Below, one piece after another: positions 45,064-54,775 of a stretch of 64,000 nucleotides of DNA. Numbering within the stretch: position 1 is the stretch's first letter; each line of letters begins with the position of its first letter. Source of the stretch: Rhabdaerophilum calidifontis (GTDB lineage Bacteria; Pseudomonadota; Alphaproteobacteria; Rhizobiales; Beijerinckiaceae); contig NZ_VTRS01000010.1 in assembly GCF_008641065.1 (NCBI RefSeq), forward strand, positions 1-64,000. Reading direction: 5' to 3'. A model generated the notes under the pieces. That model did no database searches, had not been told where the DNA came from, and saw nothing but the letters and a program-made list of their open reading frames with translations. The position numbers and the translations under genes are program-made.

Positions 45064-46517
45064 GCGTCGCCACGCTGCCGCGCCCGGAACGCGCGCACGA
45101 GGTCCCGCGTCTCGCGCGGGAACAGCGCCGCAAGCACCGGCGCATAGGCGAGCATGCCGAGGAGGATCGCCGCGATCACGCTGTCCCAGCGCGGCGCGAC
45201 CGGCAGCCCGAACCGGGGAAGGAGCGCGAGCGCGCCGGCCATCGCCGCCGCCGCGAGCAGCACGCGCGCGCAGCGCCCGAGCGGGATCGCGAAGCCGTAA
45301 CACCGCGTCAGGTAGACGGCGTCGCCAAGCGCGATGATCGCCGCGGCGAGCGTCGTCCCGATCACCGCGCCCGCGAGGCCGCCCAGCAGCACGCCGAGAA
45401 CGGCCGCGACCATGGTGAGCGCCGCCTCGATCATCTCGAGCGCCAGCATCGGCCGCGGCGCCTCCATCAGCAGATAGAGCTGGTCCCAGCCATGCATCCG
45501 CACGTTGCGGATCGCCGCGCCGACCAGCGCCCAGGGCAGGATCATGATCGTCGCCGCGTGGTATTCGGCCGCGATCAGCAGCCGCACGAGCGGTTCGTTG
45601 ATCGCGATCACCCCGAGCGTCGCCGGTGCGATCAGGATGAAAAGCAGCAGCGAATTGTCCGACAATTGCCGCTTCGCGCCGGCGATATCGCCGGCCTCCA
45701 TCGCCCGCACGGCGAGCGGATAGGCCGCCGCCGTCACCACCATCGCCGCGACCGCGGCGAGCCGCGTCGCGAGCCCCCAGCCAACCGAGAGCAGGCCGAG
45801 CGCGACCGGCCCCTCAGCGGCCTCCACGACGAAGCGGATGCCGTTGGCGGCGATCCAGCCGAAGCTGCTTGCCACCACCACCGGCAGGCCGAAGCGGAGC
45901 GCCGCGGCGAGCACCGCGCGGTCGATGCCGGCCGGCCGGAGCGCGAGGCCGAGCCGCCGCGCTGTCAGCGCCGCCACTGCGCCCTGCGTGAGCGCGAACA
46001 GGATCAGCACCCATTCCGGATGCGGGCCGACAAGCACGAGGGCGGGGAGGCTCAGCGCCAGCCCGCCGAGCGGCGCGACGATCTGGAGCGCCGAATAGGC
46101 GCCGATCGCCTCGGCCTTGCGCGCGCGCTCGGAGAGCAGGTTCACGAGGCTCCGGGTCAGCGTGAACAGCACCGCGCCGAGATGGAAGAGCGGTGAGACG
46201 CCGGGTTCGGTGGCGAGAACGACGAGGAGGGTCGCGAGGATCTGGAGCCCGCCCGTCGCCAGCAGCACCCCGGCTTCGGTCATGCGGAAGCGGGCCTGCG
46301 CCGCCGCGTCTCGGTGCGCCCCGGCATAGCGCATCATGTAGATGGTCCACCATGACAGGCAGAGCAGGAAGACCAGCTCCTGGCTCGCGAAGACCAGCAT
46401 GGTCAGCCCGTAATCCGCCGCACCGAGGACATGCGTCAGCGCGATCGCCGCGGCGAATTGCGCGAGCGGGCCGAGGAGCTGCGCCGGCAGATAGGCGAGC
46501 GTCTGGCGGATCAGCAT
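45060..46517 (-). CDS. oligosaccharide flippase (Wzx/MOP superfamily)
   Basis: A 485-residue inner-membrane protein with about 12 to 14 helices in the MOP/Wzx pattern. It begins LAYLPAQLLGPLAQFAAAIALTHVLGAADYG, the typical opening of polysaccharide flippases. It is predicted to flip the lipid-linked repeat unit across the membrane for the polymerase encoded next. Its start overlaps the stop of the polymerase gene by seven bases, and its stop overlaps the GH10 stop by four bases. Confidence 0.88.
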   Translation of the reverse strand: MLIRQTLAYLPAQLLGPLAQFAAAIALTHVLGAADYGLTMLVFASQELVFLLCLSWWTIYMMRYAGAHRDAAAQARFRMTEAGVLLATGGLQILATLLVVLATEPGVSPLFHLGAVLFTLTRSLVNLLSERARKAEAIGAYSALQIVAPLGGLALSLPALVLVGPHPEWVLILFALTQGAVAALTARRLGLALRPAGIDRAVLAAALRFGLPVVVASSFGWIAANGIRFVVEAAEGPVALGLLSVGWGLATRLAAVAAMVVTAAAYPLAVRAMEAGDIAGAKRQLSDNSLLLFILIAPATLGVIAINEPLVRLLIAAEYHAATIMILPWALVGAAIRNVRMHGWDQLYLLMEAPRPMLALEMIEAALTMVAAVLGVLLGGLAGAVIGTTLAAAIIALGDAVYLTRCYGFAIPLGRCARVLLAAAAMAGALALLPRFGLPVAPRWDSVIAAILLGMLAYAPVLAALFPRETRDLVRAFRARQRGDA

Positions 46518-47812
46518 GGCAGCGGCCGCCGGACGGGGAAGGAGCGGATGGGCGCAGACCTTGCGATATCCGGCACGGCGGGGAGAAGGGTCAGCAGCAT
46601 CAGGATCAGGGTCGCGAAGCCGATCGTCTTGCCGGCAATGCCGAGGAAGCTGGAATTGACCACGAAGAAATAGCCGAGGATCACGAGCGCCGCCGGCCGG
46701 CACCGCGCCGCGAGCGCCGCGAGGAAGAACAGCAGCCCGGCGAAGAACACCAGCGCCGGCAGCAGCCCGTAATAGAGGCTGAAGGCGACCCAGAAGCTCT
46801 CGATGCCGTATTCCAGCCGGTAGAGGTTCACGAGATAGCCGAGATGCGCCTGCGGCGGCCCGAACAGCAATTCCGGCCAAGTGAAGCCGTCGAACAATTC
46901 GAACATCAGCACGCGCGCATTGGCCGAGCCCTTGTCCTCGGTGAAGCGCAGCAGGAACTTCTCGAAAAATCCGGCCTCCGCGAGCAGACCGACCAAACCG
47001 AGCCCGGCCGGCACCACGAAAGCCAGCACGGTGAGCGTCGAGAGCCGCGTCCGCGCGCCGGCAAGCGCCCGGAACATCTGCCGGCCAAGTGCCGCCAGCA
47101 GGAACAGCACCAGCAGGACGAGCGAGGCGCGGCCGCCGAAGGCGATCATCGCCGCCGTTTGCAGCGCGATCGCCGCGCCGCGTGCCGGGCCCGCGAGTTC
47201 GCGGCCGCCGCCGACCAGCAGCGTCGCGGTGTAGCAGCCGGTGATCAGCGCGTTGCCGAGCGGATGGCCGAGAAGCGCGGTCGAGCGCCAGTCGCCGGTG
47301 ATCGCCACGCCGCCGGCCACATAGGGGGTGAGCCGCAGCCCGGTTGCGAATTCGCCGAGGCCGACGAGCGCGTTGAGCGCGAGGCCGCCATGGATGAGCC
47401 AGGCGAGGCGGTGCCGGGTTGCCGGCGCGGCGCGGCCATGGATGACGAGGATGATCAGCGGCAGCAGGAACGTGTCGATCGGCGCTGCCGCCGGCAGGCC
47501 CTGGTTCATCGTCCCGTGCAGGAGCAGGAGCGCCCAGGCGAGCAGGAACAGCGCGAGCCGCGCATCGCCGAAGAAGGCGGCGCCGAGGCTGGTCAGCGGG
47601 TTGCCGTCGCGCAGGGCGCCAAGCAGCAGGATCGTCGCCGCGAGATAGGTGGCGGGGTGGAAGCGTGTCGGTCCAGATCCGCCCGGCGCGTCGTAGTTCC
47701 AGCCGAGCGCGCCGAGCGCCATCGGCGAGATCGTCAACATCGCGAGCGCCATCGTGAGCGTCAGCGCGTGGATGGCCGCGTCGAGCCGGGGTGTGGCGGC
47801 GGGGGCGCTCAT
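46511..47812 (-). CDS. Wzy/O-antigen-ligase-like exopolysaccharide polymerase
   Basis: A 433-residue polytopic membrane protein with about ten helices and a long periplasmic loop containing GDWRSTALLGHPLGNALI and FGGRASLV. This is the arrangement of O-antigen ligase/Wzy-type enzymes (resembling VpsF). It likely links repeat units on the periplasmic side. The start ATG 47812 overlaps the Wzc-like gene's stop by four bases. The very long open frame running upstream to 51304 in the same frame is an artefact of high GC content. Confidence 0.8.
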   Translation of the reverse strand: MSAPAATPRLDAAIHALTLTMALAMLTISPMALGALGWNYDAPGGSGPTRFHPATYLAATILLLGALRDGNPLTSLGAAFFGDARLALFLLAWALLLLHGTMNQGLPAAAPIDTFLLPLIILVIHGRAAPATRHRLAWLIHGGLALNALVGLGEFATGLRLTPYVAGGVAITGDWRSTALLGHPLGNALITGCYTATLLVGGGRELAGPARGAAIALQTAAMIAFGGRASLVLLVLFLLAALGRQMFRALAGARTRLSTLTVLAFVVPAGLGLVGLLAEAGFFEKFLLRFTEDKGSANARVLMFELFDGFTWPELLFGPPQAHLGYLVNLYRLEYGIESFWVAFSLYYGLLPALVFFAGLLFFLAALAARCRPAALVILGYFFVVNSSFLGIAGKTIGFATLILMLLTLLPAVPDIARSAPIRSFPVRRPLPC

Positions 47813-49950
47813 GCCGCCTGCCCGACCGTGCCGAGCAATCGGTCCTGGTACCCTGCCCGGAGGGCTGCGGCGAGCGCCGGGGCGCGGGGATCGGCGCCCG
47901 CCGGCAGCAGCGCGATGACGCCGTCGATGCGCCGCGCGATGTCGATCCGCCCGAGATCCGCCGAGCCGAGCGGCGGTCCGTCGATCAGGATCACGCCGAC
48001 GCGGAGGCCGGGCCCGCCGCCGCGCGGCGGGGCAGCGGCGGGATCGAGGATCAGCAATGCGCCGGATCCCGCATGGGCGAGGCGCCAGGCGCGCCGGCGG
48101 GCAGCGCCGATCTCGACCGTAATCGCCTCGCCGCGCCCTGCCAGCATCGCCGCCAGACCCGATGCCCCGCCCGTTCCGTCGACGAGCAGGACATCGAGGC
48201 CGCGCCGGGCGAGGGCGCGGGCGAGATTGGCGGCGAGCGCCGGGTTGCTGCCCGCGCCGCCGGCACCGGAGACCATCAGGGTCGTTGACCGTCGGGGGTC
48301 GAGCCCCGGCGCGATCCGCTCCGCCAGCCGGATCATCGCGCGGGAATAGGGGGAATCCGGGTTGCGATCGACCAGATCGAGCGCGATTCCGGCACCCTGG
48401 CCGTGCCCTTCGCGGCCGAGCCAGCGCCCCCGCCCGGCGGGTAGAATCGCCGGCAGGATCGCGAGCGGCTCGGTTGACGGGTTCGCGGTTTCGGTGCGGT
48501 GGCGTCCGCGGCCGAGACCGCTGCCGAGGGGCCGCGCCGGAAGCCGGATGCCGCCCTGCGCCAGCGTTTCCAGCGCCAGCGCCAGGCCGATGCCGGCGAA
48601 AAGCCCGGCCGCGAAGCCGAGCGCCAGGATCAGCGGGCGGTTGGGGAAGCTCCGCGCCTGCGGCGTCGCTGCCGGCTCGATCACCCGCCCCGCCGGCGTA
48701 TCCACCGTGAGCCGCGCGATCTGCTCCTTGTCGCGCAGGAATTTCTCGTAGACCGCCTTCTGTGCATCGACCGCGCGTTCGAGTTCGCGCAGCCGCAGCA
48801 GCTTGGCATTGGTGGTGGTCGTCTCGGCCTTGAGCTGGTCGAGCTGGCGTTCGAGGCCGGCGACATGGGCGCGGGCGACCTGATAGGCCGTGCGCGCGCC
48901 TTCGGCAATGCGGTTCAGTTCCTCGTTGAGCAGGCGCCGAGTCTCGGCGAGTTGTTCGCGGATCTCGATCGCGGCCGGGTGGCGCGGGCCGAGCGTCGAG
49001 CGCGCATTGGCCTCGAGCCGCAGGATCTCCGCGATCTGGCCGCGCAGCCGGTCGATCGTCGCCGAGCGCAGCGCTTCGGGCATGGCATCGGGCGGCCGGC
49101 CGCTCTTCTTCAGTGCCTCGACCTGGTCGAGCCCGGCCTTGGCTTCCGCCATCCGGCGCTGCGCCTCCACGAGACCCCGGTTGAGTTCGCTGAGCTGCTG
49201 CTCGCCGACCAGCCGGCCTTCCGCGCCGATGATGCGGTTCTCGGCCTTGTAGGCCTCGACCCGGCCCTCGGCCTCGCGCAGCCGCCCCTGGAGATTGGCG
49301 AGATGCGTGTCGAGCCAGCCCGCCTCGCGCGTGGCGGTCTCGGATTTCGAATCGCGCCCGTCGGACAGATAGGCGCGCGCGACGGCATTGGCGATGCGGG
49401 CCGCTTTCTGCGCTTCGCGCGAGCGGATCTGGATCTCGACGACATAGGTCCGCTCCGGCCGCTTGACCTTCAGGGCTTGCTTGAGGTTGCGCAGCGCATT
49501 GGCCATGGGCTCGGCGGGGCCGCGCCCGAATTCCGGGTCTTCGGCGAGTTTTTCGGTCTCGATCACCCGGCGCAGCACCGCATCGGATTCGATCACCAGC
49601 GTCTGGCTGTCCACGAGATTGGGATCGTATCCGGCGCCGGTGCCGGTCCCCTCGATCTGGAAGCTCGCGCGGTTGCGCGGATCGACGAAGATCGCGGTCG
49701 AGGCGACATATTGCGGTGTGGCAAGAAAGGCATAGGCCAGCGCGAGCCCGGTGGTCAGCGCGGTCGAGCCGGCGATCACCCGCCAGCGCCGCGCGAGGAT
49801 CGCGCCGAATTCCGCGATGCCGATCATAGGCTCGCCCGGCGCGTCCGCCTGCGGCGCGGCGGGTCCGGACGCGGCAGCGCGCGCCGCGCCCGCGCGCCGG
49901 AGCGCCGGGCGTCCCGCCGATGTCAGACCTGTCCCTGTGCTCGCTTTCAT
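47809..49950 (-). CDS. Wzc/GumC-like polysaccharide co-polymerase with degenerate kinase domain
   Basis: A 713-residue inner-membrane protein that controls export and chain length of the polysaccharide. A Wzz-type domain starts near residue 40 with a first helix (WRVIAGSTALTTGLALAYAFL). A long periplasmic coiled coil runs from about 170 to 430. The second helix is LILALGFAAGLFAGIGLALAL. The C-terminal domain corresponds to a BY-kinase, but the Walker A region at about 560-570 reads SGAGGAGSNP, with Ser568 where the catalytic lysine should be. There is no terminal tyrosine cluster. It is therefore probably an inactive kinase. ATG 49950 is the only good start. Confidence 0.85.
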   Translation of the reverse strand: MKASTGTGLTSAGRPALRRAGAARAAASGPAAPQADAPGEPMIGIAEFGAILARRWRVIAGSTALTTGLALAYAFLATPQYVASTAIFVDPRNRASFQIEGTGTGAGYDPNLVDSQTLVIESDAVLRRVIETEKLAEDPEFGRGPAEPMANALRNLKQALKVKRPERTYVVEIQIRSREAQKAARIANAVARAYLSDGRDSKSETATREAGWLDTHLANLQGRLREAEGRVEAYKAENRIIGAEGRLVGEQQLSELNRGLVEAQRRMAEAKAGLDQVEALKKSGRPPDAMPEALRSATIDRLRGQIAEILRLEANARSTLGPRHPAAIEIREQLAETRRLLNEELNRIAEGARTAYQVARAHVAGLERQLDQLKAETTTTNAKLLRLRELERAVDAQKAVYEKFLRDKEQIARLTVDTPAGRVIEPAATPQARSFPNRPLILALGFAAGLFAGIGLALALETLAQGGIRLPARPLGSGLGRGRHRTETANPSTEPLAILPAILPAGRGRWLGREGHGQGAGIALDLVDRNPDSPYSRAMIRLAERIAPGLDPRRSTTLMVSGAGGAGSNPALAANLARALARRGLDVLLVDGTGGASGLAAMLAGRGEAITVEIGAARRRAWRLAHAGSGALLILDPAAAPPRGGGPGLRVGVILIDGPPLGSADLGRIDIARRIDGVIALLPAGADPRAPALAAALRAGYQDRLLGTVGQAA

Positions 49951-50134
49951 GACCGCCGACAAAGACGCGCCCCGCTGCCGGATGCGGCCGGGGCACTCGC
50001 GACGACCCTGACAGATGATCCTTTACGAAGCGTTCACCATAACCCGGCGCCCGGCGGGTTTCGGCGGTTTCGTTGCGAGAAAATTGAAATCTCTGGCGCA
50101 GGGATGGGGCGAGACCCGCAACCCCGGAGGCAGC

Positions 50135-51313
50135 ATGGCGCACGAGGCCGGCATCACCCTCGATCTGCCGCATTCGCCGCCACGGCAGGCCGCGGCGGCG
50201 AATGCGCATGGCCTCGTGCCGGGTATCGTCTGGTTCCGCGATGCGGCCGCGTTCGCGCCGCTCGTCGCCGGGCTTGAAGGCTCGCCCTTCCAGAGCCGGC
50301 ATTGGCTCGCCGCCTGGCTTGATGTGTTCGGCGCGCCGGAGATCGAGCCCTTCCTGCTGACGCTCGCCGACCCGGATGGGACCACCCTCCTCGCCTTGCC
50401 GCTGGTCCGTCGACGGGACCGTGGCCTCGCCGTGATCGAGGTGCCGGATCTCGGCGTGACGGATTACGCCGCGCCGCTGCTCCGGCGCGATCGGCTCGCC
50501 GATCTCCCCGGCCCGGCGGCCCTGTGGCGGCTGCTCAGCCGCGCCCTGCCGCCGGCCGATCTGCTCCGCCTCAACCGCATGCCCCCGGTCGTCGCCGGCA
50601 TGGCGAACCCGCTCCATGCGCATCCCGCCGCCCGGCGGCACCGGCTCTCGGGTTGGCGGCTTGCGCTGCCGGCGGAGTATCCCGCCTATCTCGCGGCGCT
50701 GGGCAAGTCGCATCGCGAGAATCTCGGCAAGTTCCGTCGCCGCTTCGAGCGCGTCGAGGGCGCGGAGATCGCGGTGCTGCGCGACATTCCCGCCGCCTGC
50801 GCGGCGCTCGCCGATCTCGACCGCATGCAGGCGGCGCGCGTCCGGGAGATGGGACGGGATTACCATCTCGACCAGCCGCGGATCGCGGCGTTCTACCGCC
50901 GGCTGGTGGAAACCGGCATCGAAAGCGGCGAGACCCTGATGTGCCGGCTCGGTATTCCGGGCGAGACCCTCGCGCTGAATTACGCGGTTCGTGCCGGCGA
51001 CCAGCTCGTCTATCTGCGTCTCACCAACGCCTTCGGGGAGTGGACACGCTATTCGCTCGGCACCATCGTCACCGATCAGGCGATCCGCGAGGCGCTGGCA
51101 CTGGGCGTCACCACCTTCGATTTCGCGATGGGCGATTACGAGTACAAGCGCCGGTTCGGCGCCGTTATCGCGCCGCTGCATGATCTCGTGCTGCCGCTTT
51201 CCGCGAAGGGCCTGCCAGCTGCCGCGCTCTGGCATCTGCGCGACCGCATCGCCAAGAGTGGGTTCATCCGCCGCCTGACCGGACGGAGCGCCTTGCCGGC
51301 GCATCCGGCGTGA
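50135..51313 (+). CDS. GNAT / FemAB-like acyltransferase (Acetyltransf_6)
   Basis: A 392-residue cytoplasmic protein of the FemAB-like acyltransferase family, often found in polysaccharide and cellulose loci. The core is SHRENLGKFRRRFERVEGAEI, followed by GETLALNYAVRAGDQLVYLR and the family ending TFDFAMGDYEYKRRFG. It probably acylates a sugar of the exopolysaccharide or its precursor; the donor and acceptor are not known. GGAGG before ATG 50135 supports this start over the longer frame at 50015. It is divergent from the Wzc-like gene. Confidence 0.82.
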   Translation: MAHEAGITLDLPHSPPRQAAAANAHGLVPGIVWFRDAAAFAPLVAGLEGSPFQSRHWLAAWLDVFGAPEIEPFLLTLADPDGTTLLALPLVRRRDRGLAVIEVPDLGVTDYAAPLLRRDRLADLPGPAALWRLLSRALPPADLLRLNRMPPVVAGMANPLHAHPAARRHRLSGWRLALPAEYPAYLAALGKSHRENLGKFRRRFERVEGAEIAVLRDIPAACAALADLDRMQAARVREMGRDYHLDQPRIAAFYRRLVETGIESGETLMCRLGIPGETLALNYAVRAGDQLVYLRLTNAFGEWTRYSLGTIVTDQAIREALALGVTTFDFAMGDYEYKRRFGAVIAPLHDLVLPLSAKGLPAAALWHLRDRIAKSGFIRRLTGRSALPAHPA

Positions 51314-51322
51314 AACCCGCGC

Positions 51323-51973
51323 CTAGCCCTTCAGGGCCTCGTATTTGGCGAGAAAATCCGCGACCGGGAGCGCGCGGAAATCGTCGAGCGCCGCCCGCAG
51401 CGCGGCATGGCTCCAGTCCCACCAGGCGAGCGCATCCATGCGCTGGCCGATCTCCGGCGGGAAGCGTTCGCGGATCGGCCGCGCCGGCACGCCGCCGACA
51501 ATCATGTAGGGCGCCACATCCTTCGAGACCACGGCGCCTGCCCCGATCACCGCGCCGTTGCCGATCGTCACCCCCGGCAGGATCGTCGCGCCGTGCCCGA
51601 TCCAGACATCATGGCCGATGGTGATGCCGTTGGCGCGCCGCCAAGCGAAGAAATCCCCCTCAATCTCGGCATCCGGCCAGTAATCCTGGGCGCGATAGGT
51701 GAAATGGTGGAGGGTCGCGCGCCAGGTCGGGTGGTTGGTGGCGTTGATCCGGACATGCGAGGCGATGTTGACGAACTTGCCGATCTTCGCGGCCCAGGCC
51801 TCGGTCTGGCGGATCAGATAGGAATAATCGCCGATCTCGCATTCGCTGACGACGCAGCCCTCGTCGATCTCGGTATAGCGTCCGAGGATTGATTGCGTGA
51901 CGCGCGCGGTCGGGTGGACCAGCGGCGTCTCGGAAAGCCCCTTGCGGGGTGCCGGCGCGGGCGCCGCCGTCAC
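51323..51973 (-). CDS. phosphonate-cluster hexapeptide-repeat acyltransferase (TIGR03308-like)
   Basis: A 216-residue left-handed beta-helix acyltransferase. Hexapeptide repeats run through [20 protein letters not shown] and [37 protein letters not shown]. The late [17 protein letters not shown] is characteristic of the phosphonate-associated subfamily. The enzyme probably acetylates a phosphonate or an intermediate. GTG 51973 overlaps the stop of the second phnE by four bases, so it belongs to the same operon as the last gene. Its partner C-P lyase core is not in this window. Confidence 0.85.
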   Translation of the reverse strand: MTAAPAPAPRKGLSETPLVHPTARVTQSILGRYTEIDEGCVVSECEIGDYSYLIRQTEAWAAKIGKFVNIASHVRINATNHPTWRATLHHFTYRAQDYWPDAEIEGDFFAWRRANGITIGHDVWIGHGATILPGVTIGNGAVIGAGAVVSKDVAPYMIVGGVPARPIRERFPPEIGQRMDALAWWDWSHAALRAALDDFRALPVADFLAKYEALKG

Positions 51974-52824
51974 GCCGTGACCCTGCGGCTGCCCGTCAGG
52001 CCGAGGCGCAGCTTGGTCGACAGGAAATCGATCGCGGCCACCGTGACCAGAACCATGATGATGATGAAGGAGACCCGGTCCCATTCATAGGTGCGGATCA
52101 TCTCCGCGAGATGCAGCCCGATGCCGCCGGCGCCGACAATGCCGATGATGGTCGCCGAGCGGGTGTTCGATTCGAAGTAATAGAGCACCTGGCTCAGGAA
52201 GACCGGCAGCACTTCCGGCAGCAGCCCGAAGCGCAATCCGCCGAGATTGGTGGCGCCGCAGGAGAGCACGCCCTCGCGCGGTTTCGGATCCGCCGCCTCG
52301 ATCGCCTCGGAAAAGAGCTTGGTGAAGGAGCCGATATCGCTGGTCATGATCGCGAGCACGCCGGCGAAAGGCCCGAGCCCGACGACATTGATCCAGATGA
52401 GCGCCCAGATCAGCGTGTCCACCCCGCGCACCGTGTCCGAGAAGCGCCGCGTCAATTGCCGGGTGAGCCAGGTGCCGATCGTGCCGCGTGCGGCGAGAAA
52501 GCCGAGCGGAAAGGCAAGAATCGCCGCAAGCAGCGTGCCGAGAAAGGCGATCGCCACCGTCTCGGCCAGCGCCTTGAGGAAGAGTGGCGCCTGTCCGCCG
52601 GGCGAGGGCGGCACCATCAGCCCCAGGAAGGTGCCGAGCTGGGCGAGCCCGGTCCCGAGCCGTGCCAGCGAGAATTCCAGCCGGCCGAAGGCGAAAAGAG
52701 CCAGCGCCGCCATACCGCCGACAACGGCCAGCGTCGCGAGGCGGCTGCCGATCCCGGGGCGGACCAGCGCCGCATGGCGCTCCGCCACCGCCGCACGATC
52801 GGGGAAGAGATGCGGCTTTTTCAT
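51970..52824 (-). CDS. phnE: phosphonate ABC transporter permease PhnE (second copy)
   Basis: A 284-residue inner-membrane permease of the phosphonate importer. The central inner-membrane component signature is present, with [34 protein letters not shown] and the EAA-type loop around [23 protein letters not shown]. It overlaps the first phnE by four bases and probably forms a heterodimer with it. The N-terminus has an extra charged stretch before the first helix. Confidence 0.92.
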   Translation of the reverse strand: MKKPHLFPDRAAVAERHAALVRPGIGSRLATLAVVGGMAALALFAFGRLEFSLARLGTGLAQLGTFLGLMVPPSPGGQAPLFLKALAETVAIAFLGTLLAAILAFPLGFLAARGTIGTWLTRQLTRRFSDTVRGVDTLIWALIWINVVGLGPFAGVLAIMTSDIGSFTKLFSEAIEAADPKPREGVLSCGATNLGGLRFGLLPEVLPVFLSQVLYYFESNTRSATIIGIVGAGGIGLHLAEMIRTYEWDRVSFIIIMVLVTVAAIDFLSTKLRLGLTGSRRVTA

Positions 52825-53705
52825 CGGGCATGCTCCCGCGCGATCAGACGGTGGCGGATGCGCTCGGTGCCGATATCGATGAGGATGACGGTCGCGATCA
52901 CGAGCAGGAGGATCGCCGAGACATCGGAATAGTAGAATTTGCGCACAGCCTCGATCAGTTCCTGGCCGATGCCGCCCGCGCCGACGAAGCCCATCACCGC
53001 CGCGCCGCGCACGTTGATCTCGAAGCGCAGCAGCGCGTAGGACGCGAAGTTCGACAGAACCTGCGGCACCACCGCGTAGCGGATCGCCTGCCAGCGCGAG
53101 GCGCCGGCGGCCACCGCGCCATCCACCGGTTTCATGTCGATATTCTCCACCACCTCGGCGAAGAGCTTCCCGAGCGCGCCGAAGGTGTGGATCATGATCG
53201 CCAGCACGCCCGGCACCGGCCCGAGCCCGAAGGCGACCACGAAAATCAGCGCGAAGACCAGTTCCGGTACCGTGCGGCAGAATTCGAGGATGCGCCGCGC
53301 GACGAACCGCTGCGTCTTGGAACGCCCGAGATTGGCCGAGGCCGCGAAGCAGAGGAAGAAGGCGCCGATCGCGCCGAGCAGCGTGCCGAGATAGGCGATC
53401 AGCACCGTATCCGCGATATGGACGAGCCATTTCCGGATACCCCAGAACCATTCGCCGGGATCGGCAAAGACGAGGCGGCCGCTGTCGAGCACGAAGATGC
53501 GGCCGAGATAATCGGGAAAGCGATAGGCATTCTCGATGAATTTCCGCAGGTCGACCTCTGCGGCTACACCCGCGAGCAGCACGCAGGCGACAAGGACCAC
53601 GAGGCCGAGCATGCTCGCGCGCCGCTTGGCCGCGCTCTCGGCCGCGTAATGCGCGAGATGCGGCGCGATCTGGTTCTCGGGCAGGCGGATGACGGCGTGG
53701 GCCAT
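52821..53705 (-). CDS. phnE: phosphonate ABC transporter permease PhnE (first copy)
   Basis: A 294-residue permease with the signature IADTVLIAYLGTLLGAIGAFFLCF and the EAA loop GASRWQAIRYAVVPQVLSNF. It follows phnD after a 103-base gap that holds a hairpin, and is coupled by a four-base overlap to the second phnE. Together they form the membrane channel for phosphonates or related phosphorus compounds. Confidence 0.93.
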   Translation of the reverse strand: MAHAVIRLPENQIAPHLAHYAAESAAKRRASMLGLVVLVACVLLAGVAAEVDLRKFIENAYRFPDYLGRIFVLDSGRLVFADPGEWFWGIRKWLVHIADTVLIAYLGTLLGAIGAFFLCFAASANLGRSKTQRFVARRILEFCRTVPELVFALIFVVAFGLGPVPGVLAIMIHTFGALGKLFAEVVENIDMKPVDGAVAAGASRWQAIRYAVVPQVLSNFASYALLRFEINVRGAAVMGFVGAGGIGQELIEAVRKFYYSDVSAILLLVIATVILIDIGTERIRHRLIAREHAR

Positions 53706-53759
53706 GGAAACTCGCGGACATCACGAAGGGCGGCGCGGGAGGGGCCACGCGCAGGCGGC

Positions 53760-53792
53760 GCGGTGCCGGAAGCGCGAGGCTCCCGGCACCGC
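53760..53792 (-). terminator. hairpin between phnD and phnE
   Basis: A perfect ten-base stem around CGGTGCCGG and its complement, with a 13-base loop, lies in the 103-base gap after phnD. There is no T run. Such hairpins after a binding-protein gene commonly stabilise the upstream message and so lower expression of the permease; that role here is inference. Confidence 0.55.
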
Positions 53793-53808
53793 CCTAGGGC
53801 GAAGCGGC

Positions 53809-54717
53809 TTACGAGCCCTTCTTGCGGAGATTGTCGACGAATTTCTGGAGTTCGAGCGCCGGCAGGTAATCGTCGTGCTTGACCGGCAGCATGCCGGTCG
53901 ACTTGCCGTCGAACAGCTTGTCATAGGCGGCCTTGTTGGTCTTCGGCATCTCGCTGATCGACTTGCGGATCGCGGCCTTGAGATCTTCCGGAAGCGACTT
54001 CAGATACACGAAGGGATAGCCGGCGATCTTGTCCGATTTCATGATCATGCGGAACTCATCCGCCTTGACCATTCCCTTGCCGACCATGCGGCTGAGGTTC
54101 GAATCGTTGTCGGCGTTCCACCAGTTGAAGGCGACGTCCACGGTGCCCTGCTTGAGCGCGAGGATCGCGTTCTCGTGGCTGCCGGTGGTCAGCGTCTTGG
54201 CGAAGAACTTGGCCGGATCGATGCCTTCCTTGTTCAGCGCGAAGAGCGGAACATTGTAGCCCGAGGTCGAATTCGGATCGACGAGGCCGAGATTCTTGCC
54301 CTGGAGATCCTTGATCGTCTTGTAGGGATCGCCGGCGCGGACATAGGCGACCGAATAATAGCCGCCATTGCCGTTCGCATCCGCCGGCGTGAAGAACGGT
54401 TCGACGCCGCCATTCGTGACCGTGTAGGCGCGGATATAGGAGGAGGGGCCGTGCTCGCCGATATGGATCACGCCGGCGCGATGGCCCTCGATCACCGCCG
54501 CGTAATCATTGGCGATGCGCAGCGTGACCTTCACGCCGAGATCCTTCGAGAGCTGCTCGATGAACAGGTCGTAGCGACCGGCGACGCCCGAGGCGTTCTC
54601 CGCCGGGACGACGGCATAGACGAGTTCCGGATATTTCGCCTTCCAATCCTGGGCGAGGGCCGGGGTGGCGAGCGCCGCAAGCGCGGTGCCGAGCATGAAG
54701 CGGCGGGTGATCGACAT
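53809..54717 (-). CDS. phnD: phosphonate ABC transporter substrate-binding protein
   Basis: A periplasmic binding protein of 302 residues. The signal peptide (RRFMLGTALAALATPALAQ) is followed by the PhnD-type domain, which contains YAVVPAENASGVAGRYDLFIEQL, GEHGPSSYIRA and GLVDPNSTSGYNVPLF. The last of these is the family's ligand-phosphonate contact region. It delivers phosphonate, phosphite or phosphate esters to the PhnE permeases. It lies 58 bases after phnC in a Pho-box-led operon. Confidence 0.94.
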   Translation of the reverse strand: MSITRRFMLGTALAALATPALAQDWKAKYPELVYAVVPAENASGVAGRYDLFIEQLSKDLGVKVTLRIANDYAAVIEGHRAGVIHIGEHGPSSYIRAYTVTNGGVEPFFTPADANGNGGYYSVAYVRAGDPYKTIKDLQGKNLGLVDPNSTSGYNVPLFALNKEGIDPAKFFAKTLTTGSHENAILALKQGTVDVAFNWWNADNDSNLSRMVGKGMVKADEFRMIMKSDKIAGYPFVYLKSLPEDLKAAIRKSISEMPKTNKAAYDKLFDGKSTGMLPVKHDDYLPALELQKFVDNLRKKGS

Positions 54718-54775
54718 GGTGGTCCTTCCTGTTGAGGCTGGCGTGTGAACTCTGCGAACGGGGGTGGCCCGCCGT

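Noticed and set aside
46511-51304. A 1597-codon open frame on the minus strand
   Set aside because: Only the last 433 codons match a polysaccharide polymerase. The rest is an Arg/Pro/Ala-rich shadow of the Wzc-like gene and the acyltransferase, caused by high GC content.
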